A stretch of DNA of 30,643 bases from CAZIOH01 sp964540815. Lineage in GTDB: Bacteria > Myxococcota_A > Polyangia > Fen-1088. The notes beneath the pieces are model-generated. The model ran no database searches. It was not told where the DNA came from and saw only the letters and a program-made list of their open reading frames with translations. Position numbers and translations under genes: made by a program. Positions 23,844 through 30,643 of the stretch are shown piece by piece (position 1 is the first letter of the stretch; each line of letters opens with the position of its first letter). The DNA lies in contig CAZIOH010000080.1 of NCBI GenBank assembly GCA_964540815.1, forward strand, positions 1 to 30,643. The letters are read 5' to 3'.

Positions 23844-23876
23844 GCGTATATACGCGAACAAGCATATACGAGTCAA
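23844..23876 (-). promoter_or_regulatory. ArsR-operon promoter with palindromic operator
   Basis: On the minus strand TTGACT (23876-23871), a 17-nt spacer and GTATAT (23853-23848) form a good sigma-70-type promoter. The -10 lies inside a perfect 12-bp palindrome GCGTATATACGC (23844-23855). A second CGTATATGC-like half-site lies in the spacer. The palindrome is a natural binding site for the ArsR dimer, where binding would block polymerase. Confidence 0.6.
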
Positions 23877-23906
23877 GGCAGATCGGATCTGGGACGGGGG
23901 TGGAGG

Positions 23907-25991
23907 TCACCCGAGCGCGTTCGGTGAGTTCGATGGCCGGCGGGCCCGGCGTTGGCCGCGCACGCGGACTGGCGGTTCGGCCGCCACGATCCGGTAGAGG
24001 CCGGCCTTCGTCTTCGGGTGCAGCCGAGGAGCCCCGTCGGTCAGCGCGGCGTGGGCCTGGCGTGAGACCTCTCGCTTCACGCGCACGAGGTCCTGCCAGA
24101 TCTCGCCTTCGCGGCCGAGCGCATCGGCCGCGGCTTCGAGGTCGAACCGCGCCTCCAGGATCGCGGAGCGCGCGCCGATCACGCCGCCGCGCACCGTGGA
24201 GGCGATCCGGCGAAAGACGTCGCTGCCATGACGGTCGTAGTAAAGGACCGTGTGGGCCGTCGACAGGGAGCCGGCCCAGGGATACCGCCGCAGCAGCCAG
24301 CCCGCCGAGAGCTCGTCGAGGGCGCGATCGAGCAGAGCGGGCTCGTCGCCGCGCTTCGAGGGGACGGCCTCCTCGAAGAAGAGCCCGGTCCCGAGGACGT
24401 CGCCCTCCACCTGCCAGATCTCCCGGATGCCGAAGCGCTCGGGGGACTGGGCGACGAGCGCGCCGTGGGTGAGGTCGAACTCGCCGACGATGAACGCGGC
24501 CACCTGGTCCCGCCGCTCCTCGAGGAACCGCAGGGTCTCGAGCGCCTCGGCGTAGCTCTCGGTCGGGAAGCCCGTGAAGCACATCGCCTCGGCGGCGATC
24601 CCGGCGGACGCGAGGCGGTCGATCACCTCAGCGACCACCGCGACCGGCGCGCCCTTGTCGATGAGCCCGAGGACCCGCGGGCTCGCCGACTCGACGCCCA
24701 GGGCGCAGGCGACCGCGCCGCCGCTCCGCAGGGTCTTCGCCCGCTCCGCGGTCAGGTAACGCTCCGGCTTGAGATCGGTGGCCCACCGGAGGTTCAGCCC
24801 GGCGTCCGCCAGCGCCGCGGCCAGCTTGACGATGGTCCGCGGGGCGACGGAATCTTGCGACAGATAGAAGTGGCGCGTCTGGTGGCGCGCCGACAACGCC
24901 GACAGGTGGGCGACCACCGTCTCCACCGACCGCTCCCGGTAGCTGGCGGTGCCGACCTCGGCGAGGCCATAGTGGCAGAACGTGCACTTGCCCCAGTAGC
25001 AACCCCGGGTGGGATCGTAGGGCAGCGTGAGGTGGGGTGAGAAGTACTTGTCGAGGGCCAGACCTTCGAAGTCGGGCGAGGGGAGGTCGCGCATGTCCTC
25101 GCTGGCCTCGCCCGGGGTGAACCTGGCCCCCTGCAGCCGATCGCGGTGCACCAGGTTCGGGATGGCCGCCAGCGCGCGGGGATCCCCCGGCTGCTCGAGC
25201 GCGCGCAGCAGGGCGAGCAGCGTGTGCTCGCCCTCGTAGACCACCGCCGTATCGAAGGGCCCGAGCGCCGCCCGCAGCGCCGGCCCGCGCAGCCGGATCA
25301 GGAGCTGCGTGATGGCGGGGCCGCCGATGGTCAGGTGGACGCCCGGCAGCTCGCGGCGCAGCTTGTGGCCAAACGCGAACGCGGGCTGAAGCTGTCCCGG
25401 GAAGCACAGGGAGATCCCGACCACCCCGACGCCCGCCGCCCGCAGCCGCGGCGCCAGTTGCCCGACGACGTAGGCGTCGAAGGGATCTCGCTCGGGCTCC
25501 GCGTCGCGCGCGATCTCCTCGGGCGTGGTGAGGGCGAACGGGGTTCGATAGGCCGTGAAGTCGAGCTGCAGCGGCGTATGGGCGGCCGAGATCACCCGCA
25601 GGGCCGCATCCACCGTGTCGACCGCGCGCGCGTAGAGCTCGGGGTCGAAGAACCGCACCGGGTCACGCAGGATGGCCACCGCTTCGTCGATCCCGTCCGG
25701 CACCGCGTGGGCGTCGCCGCGCGCCTGCCACAGGGCGTGGTATTCGAGCTGCTGCCCGTGATCCAGCCACGGGCGGCGGTCCAGGCGTTGCAGCCGATCC
25801 TCGACGCGCTCGCGCAGGGCGGCCATGGGCGCGGTCCGCAGCAGGCCGTCGTACGCTTCGATGTTCGCATCGATGGGCAGCACGTCGACCGCGTGGGCGC
25901 GCAGGAAGCCGGTCAGCATCGGCACCGCCAGGTACGGCGCCGTCGGGTCGCAGCTCGGCGGGTAGACGAGGGCGATCTTGGATGCTGGCAT
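23907..25991 (-). CDS. Radical SAM protein, B12-binding-domain-like architecture, CX4CX2C cluster motif
   Basis: 694 residues from ATG; there is no clear ribosome site, and TATAGT (26005-26000) just upstream suggests a short or absent leader. The N-terminal half (ALVYPPSCDPTAPYLAVPML, and VGVVGISLCFPGQLQPAFAF with TIGGP) looks like the Rossmann-type domain of cobalamin-binding radical SAM enzymes, but no DxHxxG cobalamin motif was seen. The iron-sulfur site is RGCYWGKCTFCHYG with Cys331, Cys336 and Cys339: four residues between the first two cysteines instead of the usual three. FYLSQDSVA, LGVESASPRVLGLIDKG and EAMCFTGFPTES are typical radical SAM TIM-barrel segments. Substrate unknown; no maturation partner or precursor peptide is adjacent. 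It ends 66 bp from the arsR-type gene's start and may be transcribed with it. Confidence 0.9.
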   Translation of the reverse strand: MPASKIALVYPPSCDPTAPYLAVPMLTGFLRAHAVDVLPIDANIEAYDGLLRTAPMAALRERVEDRLQRLDRRPWLDHGQQLEYHALWQARGDAHAVPDGIDEAVAILRDPVRFFDPELYARAVDTVDAALRVISAAHTPLQLDFTAYRTPFALTTPEEIARDAEPERDPFDAYVVGQLAPRLRAAGVGVVGISLCFPGQLQPAFAFGHKLRRELPGVHLTIGGPAITQLLIRLRGPALRAALGPFDTAVVYEGEHTLLALLRALEQPGDPRALAAIPNLVHRDRLQGARFTPGEASEDMRDLPSPDFEGLALDKYFSPHLTLPYDPTRGCYWGKCTFCHYGLAEVGTASYRERSVETVVAHLSALSARHQTRHFYLSQDSVAPRTIVKLAAALADAGLNLRWATDLKPERYLTAERAKTLRSGGAVACALGVESASPRVLGLIDKGAPVAVVAEVIDRLASAGIAAEAMCFTGFPTESYAEALETLRFLEERRDQVAAFIVGEFDLTHGALVAQSPERFGIREIWQVEGDVLGTGLFFEEAVPSKRGDEPALLDRALDELSAGWLLRRYPWAGSLSTAHTVLYYDRHGSDVFRRIASTVRGGVIGARSAILEARFDLEAAADALGREGEIWQDLVRVKREVSRQAHAALTDGAPRLHPKTKAGLYRIVAAEPPVRVRGQRRARRPSNSPNALG

Positions 25992-26070
25992 GATCCGCGA
26001 CTATACCCGCGCGGGCCCGATCCGCCTCACGGGGTCGCGAGGCCCTGTCCGGCCGCCGCCGCAGGTGCCC

Positions 26071-26100
26071 CCAGGCCAGGCCAGGCCAGGCCAGGCCAGG
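26071..26100. repeat. Six tandem CCAGG pentamers
   Basis: CCAGG is repeated six times without a break in the 245-bp gap between the divergent radical SAM gene and the 26237 gene, followed by a loosely complementary GGCCTGG. CCAGG is a Dcm-type site. Its length is prone to slippage and may alter promoter spacing. Confidence 0.9.
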
Positions 26101-26236
26101 CGTGGCCTGGACGCATCGGTGGCTCGCCGCCCCGTTCTCGGGCAAGCTCACCTGGTGATGAGGGGTGAGCACCCGGTGATCCCACGGATCGGGGCCGCCT
26201 CGGGCAGCCCGGGCGGTCGACGAAAGGAGAGCATCC

Positions 26237-26803
26237 ATGGCCCTAGCAGGGAAAGTGGACCTGGCCGGAGATGGGTTCTTCGCGCTGGTGGAGGTCCTGG
26301 AAGCCGCGAAGACCGGCTTGCCAGACGCCATCCCGTCGCCGCTCGATGACGATTTCAGCGAGATAGCCCGGGCCTATCGCAAGGCCGAACCTTGGCTGCG
26401 CGAGCAGGTGCGGGAACAGATACCGAAGGAGTACTGGCTTCCGCTGCTGCAACTCGGGGACCGGTGCGCGGAGTGGGCCATGGTCGACAAGGATCCCAGG
26501 CACCTCGAGGACGGTCTCACGGCCTATTGCCTGGAGGATTTCCGCTTCGACGCCCGCGAGAACCTGGTTCACCTGAGCCGCCTGTGGTACGCCGCGAAGA
26601 TGTTGCACGCCGACACCGTGGGGATCTTCAACCAGGTCGGGCAAAGTGCCTCGCGGCGGGGACTGCAGGAGCTGAGCGACTTCTCGGCGCGGCCCGAGGA
26701 CGCCAAATCTCCCTGGAGCATGGGCCTCGAGAAGTATCAGGAAGGGGGGCACGTCCGATTTCGCCGGCGCCACCCCAAGGGGGCCGAGTCGCCGATCGAA
26801 TGA
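26237..26803 (+). CDS. Uncharacterised soluble protein
   Basis: 188 residues from an ATG with AAAGGAGA about 6 nt upstream. No signal peptide, membrane segment or cysteine-rich pattern is present. It is mostly alpha-helical by composition, with many charged residues: ALAGKVDLAGDGFFALVEVL at the start, then a middle part with EIARAYRKAEPWLREQVREQ, KEYWLPLLQLGDRCAEWAM and ENLVHLSRLWYAAKML. The family was not recognised. The C-terminus is disordered and basic. It is divergent from the radical SAM gene and convergent with the FkbM-type gene. The inverted-repeat element lies 33 bp past its stop. Coding potential is well supported by start, codon use and isolation from other frames. Confidence 0.8.
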   Translation: MALAGKVDLAGDGFFALVEVLEAAKTGLPDAIPSPLDDDFSEIARAYRKAEPWLREQVREQIPKEYWLPLLQLGDRCAEWAMVDKDPRHLEDGLTAYCLEDFRFDARENLVHLSRLWYAAKMLHADTVGIFNQVGQSASRRGLQELSDFSARPEDAKSPWSMGLEKYQEGGHVRFRRRHPKGAESPIE

Positions 26804-26836
26804 AGGTGAAGGCCCTGACCGGACCCCGGGTCCCAA

Positions 26837-26991
26837 GGACCCGCCGCGAAATGAGTCACCCGGCTGGCCGTCGATCCATCCCGGCCGGCTGCGTTGCTCC
26901 TCGTCGAACTACGCTCGGTATTGCTCCTCGTCGCGCCTTGCCGGCCGGGCGCCTCGACGGCCCTCCGGGCACCTGATTTCGCGGCGGGCCC
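26837..26991 (+). repeat. 155-bp inverted-repeat-bounded element, copy 2
   Basis: Ends are GGACCCGCCGCGAAAT (26837-26852) and ATTTCGCGGCGGGCCC (26976-26991), complementary except for one base. The interior, read on the plus strand, contains GATCCATCCCGGCCGGCT, CGTTGCTC and CCTCGTCGCGCC, matching the element at 17364-17522 read on the minus strand. Both copies have GGGTCC three bases outside the GGACCC end. It lies between the convergent 26237 and FkbM-type genes, and its last base is the first base of the complemented stop of the latter. Confidence 0.8.
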
Positions 26992-27794
26992 TAACGGCGG
27001 GCGCTCGCCTGCTGCTCCAGCGCGGAGCCAATCCGCAGGGCACCGGGGTGCGAACGAAACAGGCGACCGGGCGGAAAGGCCCGATAGCCCGCGCTCTCGA
27101 CCACCGAGGCGAACCACGCATAGTCGAGGCCGTCGTGCAGCTCGGCGACGACCGCGCCAATCCGTTCTCCGCAGCTCACGAGCGAGGGCAAGACCGATCG
27201 CTCCCCGCCCTCGACGTCCAGCTTGAGCAGATCGCAGTGCTGCATCCCTGCCTGGTCGAGGATGGTGGCGAGGGTCATGGCCTTGACCCGGCGCTGGCCG
27301 CCTTCACCAACGTGGTGGCCCCAGCTCGGTCCGGTGTCGTCGAACGAGACCTCGCCGTCACGGTCCCACACCGCCGCCTGAAGCAAGGTGCACGAGTCCC
27401 CGGCCCGCATGGATTCGGCTTGCCTGGTCAAGACCCGGAAGGCCTCGGGGTCCGCCTCGACGGCGACATAGCGAACGGGGTGGCCGCTCGACGCGCGGAG
27501 GAGCCAGGCCAGGAACACCCCGATGTTCGCCCCACAATCGAGGATCGAACGAAACGGCCAGCCATATTCGAACGCGTATTCCTGGCCCTGGAACAGCTCC
27601 CACACCACGGCCAGGTCGGTGGCGTCGGGTCGGAAGAGCAGGTCACCCCGCAGCCCCCGCAACCTCAAGTGGCCAAGCTCACCGCGGTCCGCACCGCGTG
27701 GACCACGGGACTTGAGCGCGCGCCAGGTGGCGACATCGCGACAGATGCCGAGCAGCCAGAGATTGTCTACGAGGCGACGCAGGACCCTGGACAC
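26991..27794 (-). CDS. FkbM-family methyltransferase
   Basis: 267 residues from a GTG start (27794); there is no clear ribosome site, and TAGTGT just upstream could be a -10 box for a leaderless message. The SAM-binding motif I is SILDCGANIGVFLAWLL, followed by VRYVAVEADPEAFRVL. The family signature DLLKLDVEGGERSVL, equivalent to the KxDVEGxE motif of FkbM enzymes, is present. Such enzymes methylate hydroxyls of sugars or polyketides and often belong to polysaccharide clusters. The substrate is unknown. The stop codon touches the end of a repeat element. The two TRL-like lipoprotein genes lie 55 bp upstream on the same strand, so cotranscription is possible. Confidence 0.9.
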   Translation of the reverse strand: MSRVLRRLVDNLWLLGICRDVATWRALKSRGPRGADRGELGHLRLRGLRGDLLFRPDATDLAVVWELFQGQEYAFEYGWPFRSILDCGANIGVFLAWLLRASSGHPVRYVAVEADPEAFRVLTRQAESMRAGDSCTLLQAAVWDRDGEVSFDDTGPSWGHHVGEGGQRRVKAMTLATILDQAGMQHCDLLKLDVEGGERSVLPSLVSCGERIGAVVAELHDGLDYAWFASVVESAGYRAFPPGRLFRSHPGALRIGSALEQQASARR

Positions 27795-27849
27795 GGGGTC
27801 ACACTAGCATCAATCGACCCCGTCGGGTCACGCCCCGTCGGGCGTCCGG

Positions 27850-28344
27850 TCAATTGGCGGGCGCGGGCGCGGATGCCGCCACCGCGACCGCCGACGCCAC
27901 CACCCGGACACATTGCTCGCGCCAGATGCCGAGGATGATCCGCGTGTGCAGGTCGGCGCGGACGTTGACGAGGCGGGCATCTGGCGCCGAGCTCGCGGCG
28001 GCCGACACCGCCTCGGCGTACCCACCTTCCCCCCACCCGCCACTGAGGAAGGCCGTGGCATAGGCGGTGTTTCCGGACTTGATGGCCGCCAACACCAACC
28101 CGACCGGCAGAGTCAGCGCCGACTGACAGGCCTCGCCGCGCACCTCGCGCGCGGGCGCCGAGCCCCCCGCGGCCTCGGACCGATACGACAGTGGACCAAC
28201 CGAATTCTGATAGACGACGAGCGGCGGGAGCGAGATGGCGCCCGGTCCACTACCAGCGTAGGACGGATCGCGGGTCTGGCCGATGAAGGGCGCGCAGCCC
28301 GGGAACAGGCAGGCGATCACGACCACGGTCGACAGGGTGCGCAT
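27850..28344 (-). CDS. TRL-like family lipoprotein
   Basis: 164 residues from the ATG at 28344. GAGGG, which overlaps the stop of the preceding gene, is the likely ribosome site. The leader ends in CLFPGC (Cys17). The core follows the TRL-like pattern: RGEACQSALTLPVGLVLA, TAFLSGGWGEGGYAEAVSAA, VNVRADLHTRIILGIWREQC and VRVVASA. The family consists of small lipoproteins of unknown role, first seen at a tRNA-associated locus. An extra segment of about 25 residues after GLVLA is not present in the neighbouring paralogue. It is second in a two-gene unit, 8 nt after the first. Confidence 0.82.
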   Translation of the reverse strand: MRTLSTVVVIACLFPGCAPFIGQTRDPSYAGSGPGAISLPPLVVYQNSVGPLSYRSEAAGGSAPAREVRGEACQSALTLPVGLVLAAIKSGNTAYATAFLSGGWGEGGYAEAVSAAASSAPDARLVNVRADLHTRIILGIWREQCVRVVASAVAVAASAPAPAN

Positions 28345-28352
28345 CTCGTCCC

Positions 28353-28673
28353 TCAACGGACCGCATAGCCCGTCACCCGCGTGCAGGCTTTGCTGTACAC
28401 GAAGAGCACGTTGAACAACCTGGTGTCGGCTCGCACGTCGGCCAGCAGGCGCGCGCCCGCACGCTGCTTCGCGTCCTCGACGGCGGCCGCGTAGCCCCCG
28501 TCTCCCCAGGCGACGAGGCCGAGGATGGCTTGATTGCAGGCCTCTCCTTGCGCCAGGGCGCCGAGCGGTCCTTGCACCTCGTTCAGGGTAGGCGCCCGGT
28601 AGGACAGCGGCGTGTTGACGTTGGCGTAAACACAGCTGGTGAGCAGAAGTCCCATCAGGCTCAGACGGCGCAT
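28353..28673 (-). CDS. TRL-like family lipoprotein (paralogue)
   Basis: 106 residues. The ATG at 28673 has GGAGGAG 6 nt upstream, which decides it over an earlier frame start. The leader MRRLSLMGLLLTSC is one of the shortest here. The rest parallels the following gene: YRAPTLNEVQGPLGALAQ, GEACNQAILGLVAWGDGGYA, LLADVRADTRLFNVLFVYSK and CTRVTGYAV. Matching blocks (GEAC, GDGGYA/GEGGYA, DVRAD/NVRAD) show that the two arose by duplication. It is the first gene of the pair, behind a promoter near 28757-28786. Confidence 0.82.
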   Translation of the reverse strand: MRRLSLMGLLLTSCVYANVNTPLSYRAPTLNEVQGPLGALAQGEACNQAILGLVAWGDGGYAAAVEDAKQRAGARLLADVRADTRLFNVLFVYSKACTRVTGYAVR

Positions 28674-28756
28674 CGATATCTCCTCCGAAGGTCCAGGCCA
28701 CACGCTCGACCGTCATGGTCTGGCTCCGCGGACCCGCCACGCAGCGCTTGGGAGTG

Positions 28757-28797
28757 CTCTTACATGCAGCGCGCCAGCGCGGTCAAGGCCGTTGACC
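28757..28797 (-). promoter_or_regulatory. Palindrome GGTCAA-N5-TTGACC and promoter of the TRL gene pair
   Basis: GGTCAA (28781-28786) and TTGACC (28792-28797) form a perfect inverted repeat in the 283-bp gap between the divergent TRL and cstA genes. The minus-strand reading TTGACC (28786-28781) with TAAGAG (28762-28757), spacer 18, is a plausible sigma-70-like promoter for the TRL pair. The same half-site also faces cstA, but no -10 was found on that side. Confidence 0.45.
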
Positions 28798-28956
28798 CCC
28801 GACACACGAAAGGGGCCGGAGCGGAACACCGCCATCACGTCGCCATCGCATCGCCATCCTGGGATCGACGGACAGGGACGAGCATGTCAGAAATACCAAT
28901 CGGCCTCGCCTCGGCCCCAGCTGGACGCACCCCGCAACCCGACGGAGGAGCTCTCG

Positions 28957-30643
28957 ATGACAAGCACCGACTCTGCGCACCGGTCGACACCGAAATGGGC
29001 GAGCTCCCTCGGCTGGGGGGGCCTGGCGCTGGTGGGGGCGTCCTGTCTCGGCGTGGTGGCCCTGCGGCGCGGTGAGCCCATCAACGCCATCTGGCTGGTG
29101 ACCGCGGCGGTGGCCGTCTTCCTGATTGCCTACCGGTTCTACGCCCGCTTCATCGCCGAACGGGTGCTGCGCCTGGATCCAGGCCGGGCGACGCCGGCCG
29201 TGCTTCAAAACGACGGCCTCGACTACGTCCCGACGCACCGGTGGGTGGTGTTTGGACACCACTTTGCCGCCATCGCCGGGGCGGGGCCGCTCGTGGGCCC
29301 GGTCCTGGCGGCGCAGATGGGGTACCTGCCGGGCACCCTGTGGATCTTGGTGGGCGTGGTCTTTGCCGGCGCGGTGCAGGACTTCATGATCCTGGCGCTG
29401 TCGCTGCGACACGGGGGGCGCACGCTCGGGCAGATGCTGCGCGAAGAGCTGGGGGAGGCGCCGGGGATCGTGGCCATGGTGGGCGTCCTCATGTTGATGA
29501 TGATCGTGCTGGCCGTGCTCGCGCTGGTGGTCGTCAAGGCGCTCACCCACAGCCCGTGGGGGACCTTCACGGTGGCCTCCACCATCCCCATCGCCCTCCT
29601 CATGGGCGTCTATCTGCGCACCATCCGGCCGGGGCGCATCCTCGAGGTGTCGCTCATCGGCTTCGCCCTGCTCATCGCCTCGATCGCATTCGGGGCGCGG
29701 GTGGCGGCCTCGCCGGTGCTCGGGCCATGGTTCGACTTCGGTCCGAGGCCGCTGGCGTGGCTGCTGATCGGCTACGGCTTCTTCGCGTCGGTGCTGCCGG
29801 TCTGGCTGCTCCTGGCACCGCGCGACTATCTGTCCACCTTCCTCAAGATCGGCACGGTCGCGCTCCTGGCGATCGCCATCTTCGTCTCCGCCCCCACCCT
29901 GCAGATGCCGGCCCTGACCAGGTTCATCGATGGCACCGGCCCGGTGTTCGCCGGCAACCTGTTTCCTTTCCTGTTCATCACCATCGCGTGCGGCGCGGTC
30001 TCCGGGTGGCACGCGATCATCGCCTCGGGCACCACCCCCAAGCTGCTCTCGAACGAAGGCGACGCCCGCATGGTGGGGTACGGCGGCATGCTGATGGAAG
30101 CCTTCGTGGCCATGATGGCGCTGATCGCCGCGGCCTCGTTGCACCCGGGCGTGTACTTCGCCATGAACTCGCCGTCCGCGGTGATCGGCTCGACGGTCGA
30201 TCAGGCCGCGGCGACCATCAGCCGGTGGGGCTTCCTCATCACCCCGGCCGAGCTCGCACAGACCGCCCGCAACATCGGCGAGGGGAGCATCCTCAGCCGG
30301 GCGGGTGGGGCACCCACCCTCGCGGTGGGGATGGCGCAGCTCCTCCACGGCATCCTGCCCGGCGAGCGGATGATGGCGTTCTGGTACCACTACGCCATCC
30401 TCTTCGAGGCGCTGTTCATCCTCACCACCGTGGACGCGGGGACCCGGGTCGGGCGCTTCATGATCCAGGAGATCGCCGGCCTGATCCACCCGCCGCTCAG
30501 GCGCACGGAGTCGCTCCTGGGCAACGTCCTCGCCACCCTGGTCTGCGTGGGCCTGTGGGGCTACTTCCTCTACCAGGGGGCGGTCGATCCGCTGGGTGGC
30601 ATCAACACCCTGTGGCCGCTGTTCGGCATCGCCAACCAGATGC
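28957..30643 (+). CDS. cstA: CstA carbon-starvation transporter (3' partial)
   Basis: 562 complete codons are visible; the gene runs off the window end. The ATG at 28957 has GGAGGAG 6 nt upstream. Many transmembrane helices are present (for example LVGVVFAGAVQDFMILAL and LLIGYGFFASVLPVWLLLAP). Family marks are VFGHHFAAIAGAGPLVGPVL, then AAQMGYLPGTLWILVG, ACGAVSGWHAIIASGTTPKL and the late ILTTVDAGTRVGRFMIQE. CstA takes up pyruvate and, in some bacteria, peptides; it is typically induced by carbon starvation. The usual small partner (YbdD/KstB-like) would lie beyond the window. Divergent from the TRL-like pair. Confidence 0.94.
   Translation, partial: MTSTDSAHRSTPKWASSLGWGGLALVGASCLGVVALRRGEPINAIWLVTAAVAVFLIAYRFYARFIAERVLRLDPGRATPAVLQNDGLDYVPTHRWVVFGHHFAAIAGAGPLVGPVLAAQMGYLPGTLWILVGVVFAGAVQDFMILALSLRHGGRTLGQMLREELGEAPGIVAMVGVLMLMMIVLAVLALVVVKALTHSPWGTFTVASTIPIALLMGVYLRTIRPGRILEVSLIGFALLIASIAFGARVAASPVLGPWFDFGPRPLAWLLIGYGFFASVLPVWLLLAPRDYLSTFLKIGTVALLAIAIFVSAPTLQMPALTRFIDGTGPVFAGNLFPFLFITIACGAVSGWHAIIASGTTPKLLSNEGDARMVGYGGMLMEAFVAMMALIAAASLHPGVYFAMNSPSAVIGSTVDQAAATISRWGFLITPAELAQTARNIGEGSILSRAGGAPTLAVGMAQLLHGILPGERMMAFWYHYAILFEALFILTTVDAGTRVGRFMIQEIAGLIHPPLRRTESLLGNVLATLVCVGLWGYFLYQGAVDPLGGINTLWPLFGIANQM

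Noticed and set aside
23464..24582. Upstream in-frame extension of the SRPBCC gene
   Set aside because: It runs through the ArsR-type and radical SAM genes in another frame; the ATGA overlap at 23460-23463 defines the start.
26071..26100. CCAGG array as a CRISPR
   Set aside because: The unit is only 5 bp with no spacers and no cas genes nearby.
28783..30489. 568-codon minus-strand frame opposite cstA
   Set aside because: Extremely His/Arg/Gln-rich, without motifs; the plus strand is clearly CstA.

Overview
The window is very GC-rich DNA, probably chromosomal, from a bacterium of the Myxococcota (most likely a Polyangiales/Sorangium-like lineage). This is inferred from four features: lipoproteins whose lipid-anchored cysteine is followed by long Gly/Ser/Ala linkers; a surface protein with a MYXO-CTERM-like tail; Cys-rich repeat lipoproteins; and a hybrid kinase with stacked PAS domains. 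No rRNA, tRNA, CRISPR array, integrase or transposase was seen, and both ends of the window cut genes.

Layout. 1-3.5 kb: 3' part of a hybrid histidine kinase with three almost identical PAS repeats. 3.6-7.5 kb: a GH54 alpha-L-arabinofuranosidase lipoprotein, then a large membrane protein. 7.5-9.1 kb (minus): a polyprenyl-phosphate glycosyltransferase coupled to a SAM methyltransferase. 9.2-12.3 kb (minus): a lipoprotein fusing a c-type heme site to a copper monooxygenase, translationally coupled to an Asp-box beta-propeller with a MYXO-CTERM-like tail. 12.4-15.5 kb: two convergent, putatively metal-dependent lipoproteins. 15.7-16.8 kb: two small plus-strand genes, the first behind a candidate sigma-54 promoter. 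16.9-19.8 kb: a decay zone with an MFS pseudogene and a sigma-54-activator pseudogene on either side of an intact dbpA helicase gene. 19.8-20.9 kb: a lipoprotein with six knottin-like cysteine modules. 21-22.3 kb: type II NADH dehydrogenase. 22.5-23.8 kb: an ArsR-SRPBCC-DoxX operon with an apparently leaderless, palindrome-controlled promoter. 23.9-26 kb: a radical SAM protein with unusual cysteine spacing. 26.2-28.7 kb: an unknown protein, an FkbM-type methyltransferase and two TRL-like lipoproteins. 28.9 kb to the end: cstA (partial).

The most unusual non-genic item is a pair of related elements of about 155-159 bp (17364-17522 and 26837-26991). Each is bounded by 16-bp inverted repeats, they share an interior core, they lie in opposite orientations, and both sit in the gap between convergent reading frames. 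They look like members of a dispersed repeat family that may also act as bidirectional terminators.

Non-coding gaps. 13898-14170 separates two convergent genes and shows no recognisable feature. 19091-19822 holds only the regulator pseudogene and short repeats. 25992-26236 holds a CCAGG tandem repeat between divergent genes. 28674-28956 holds a palindrome and divergent promoter elements. Functions rest on motif recognition by eye. Most genes of unknown role are probably envelope or secreted proteins, as eight of the products carry signal or lipoprotein leaders.
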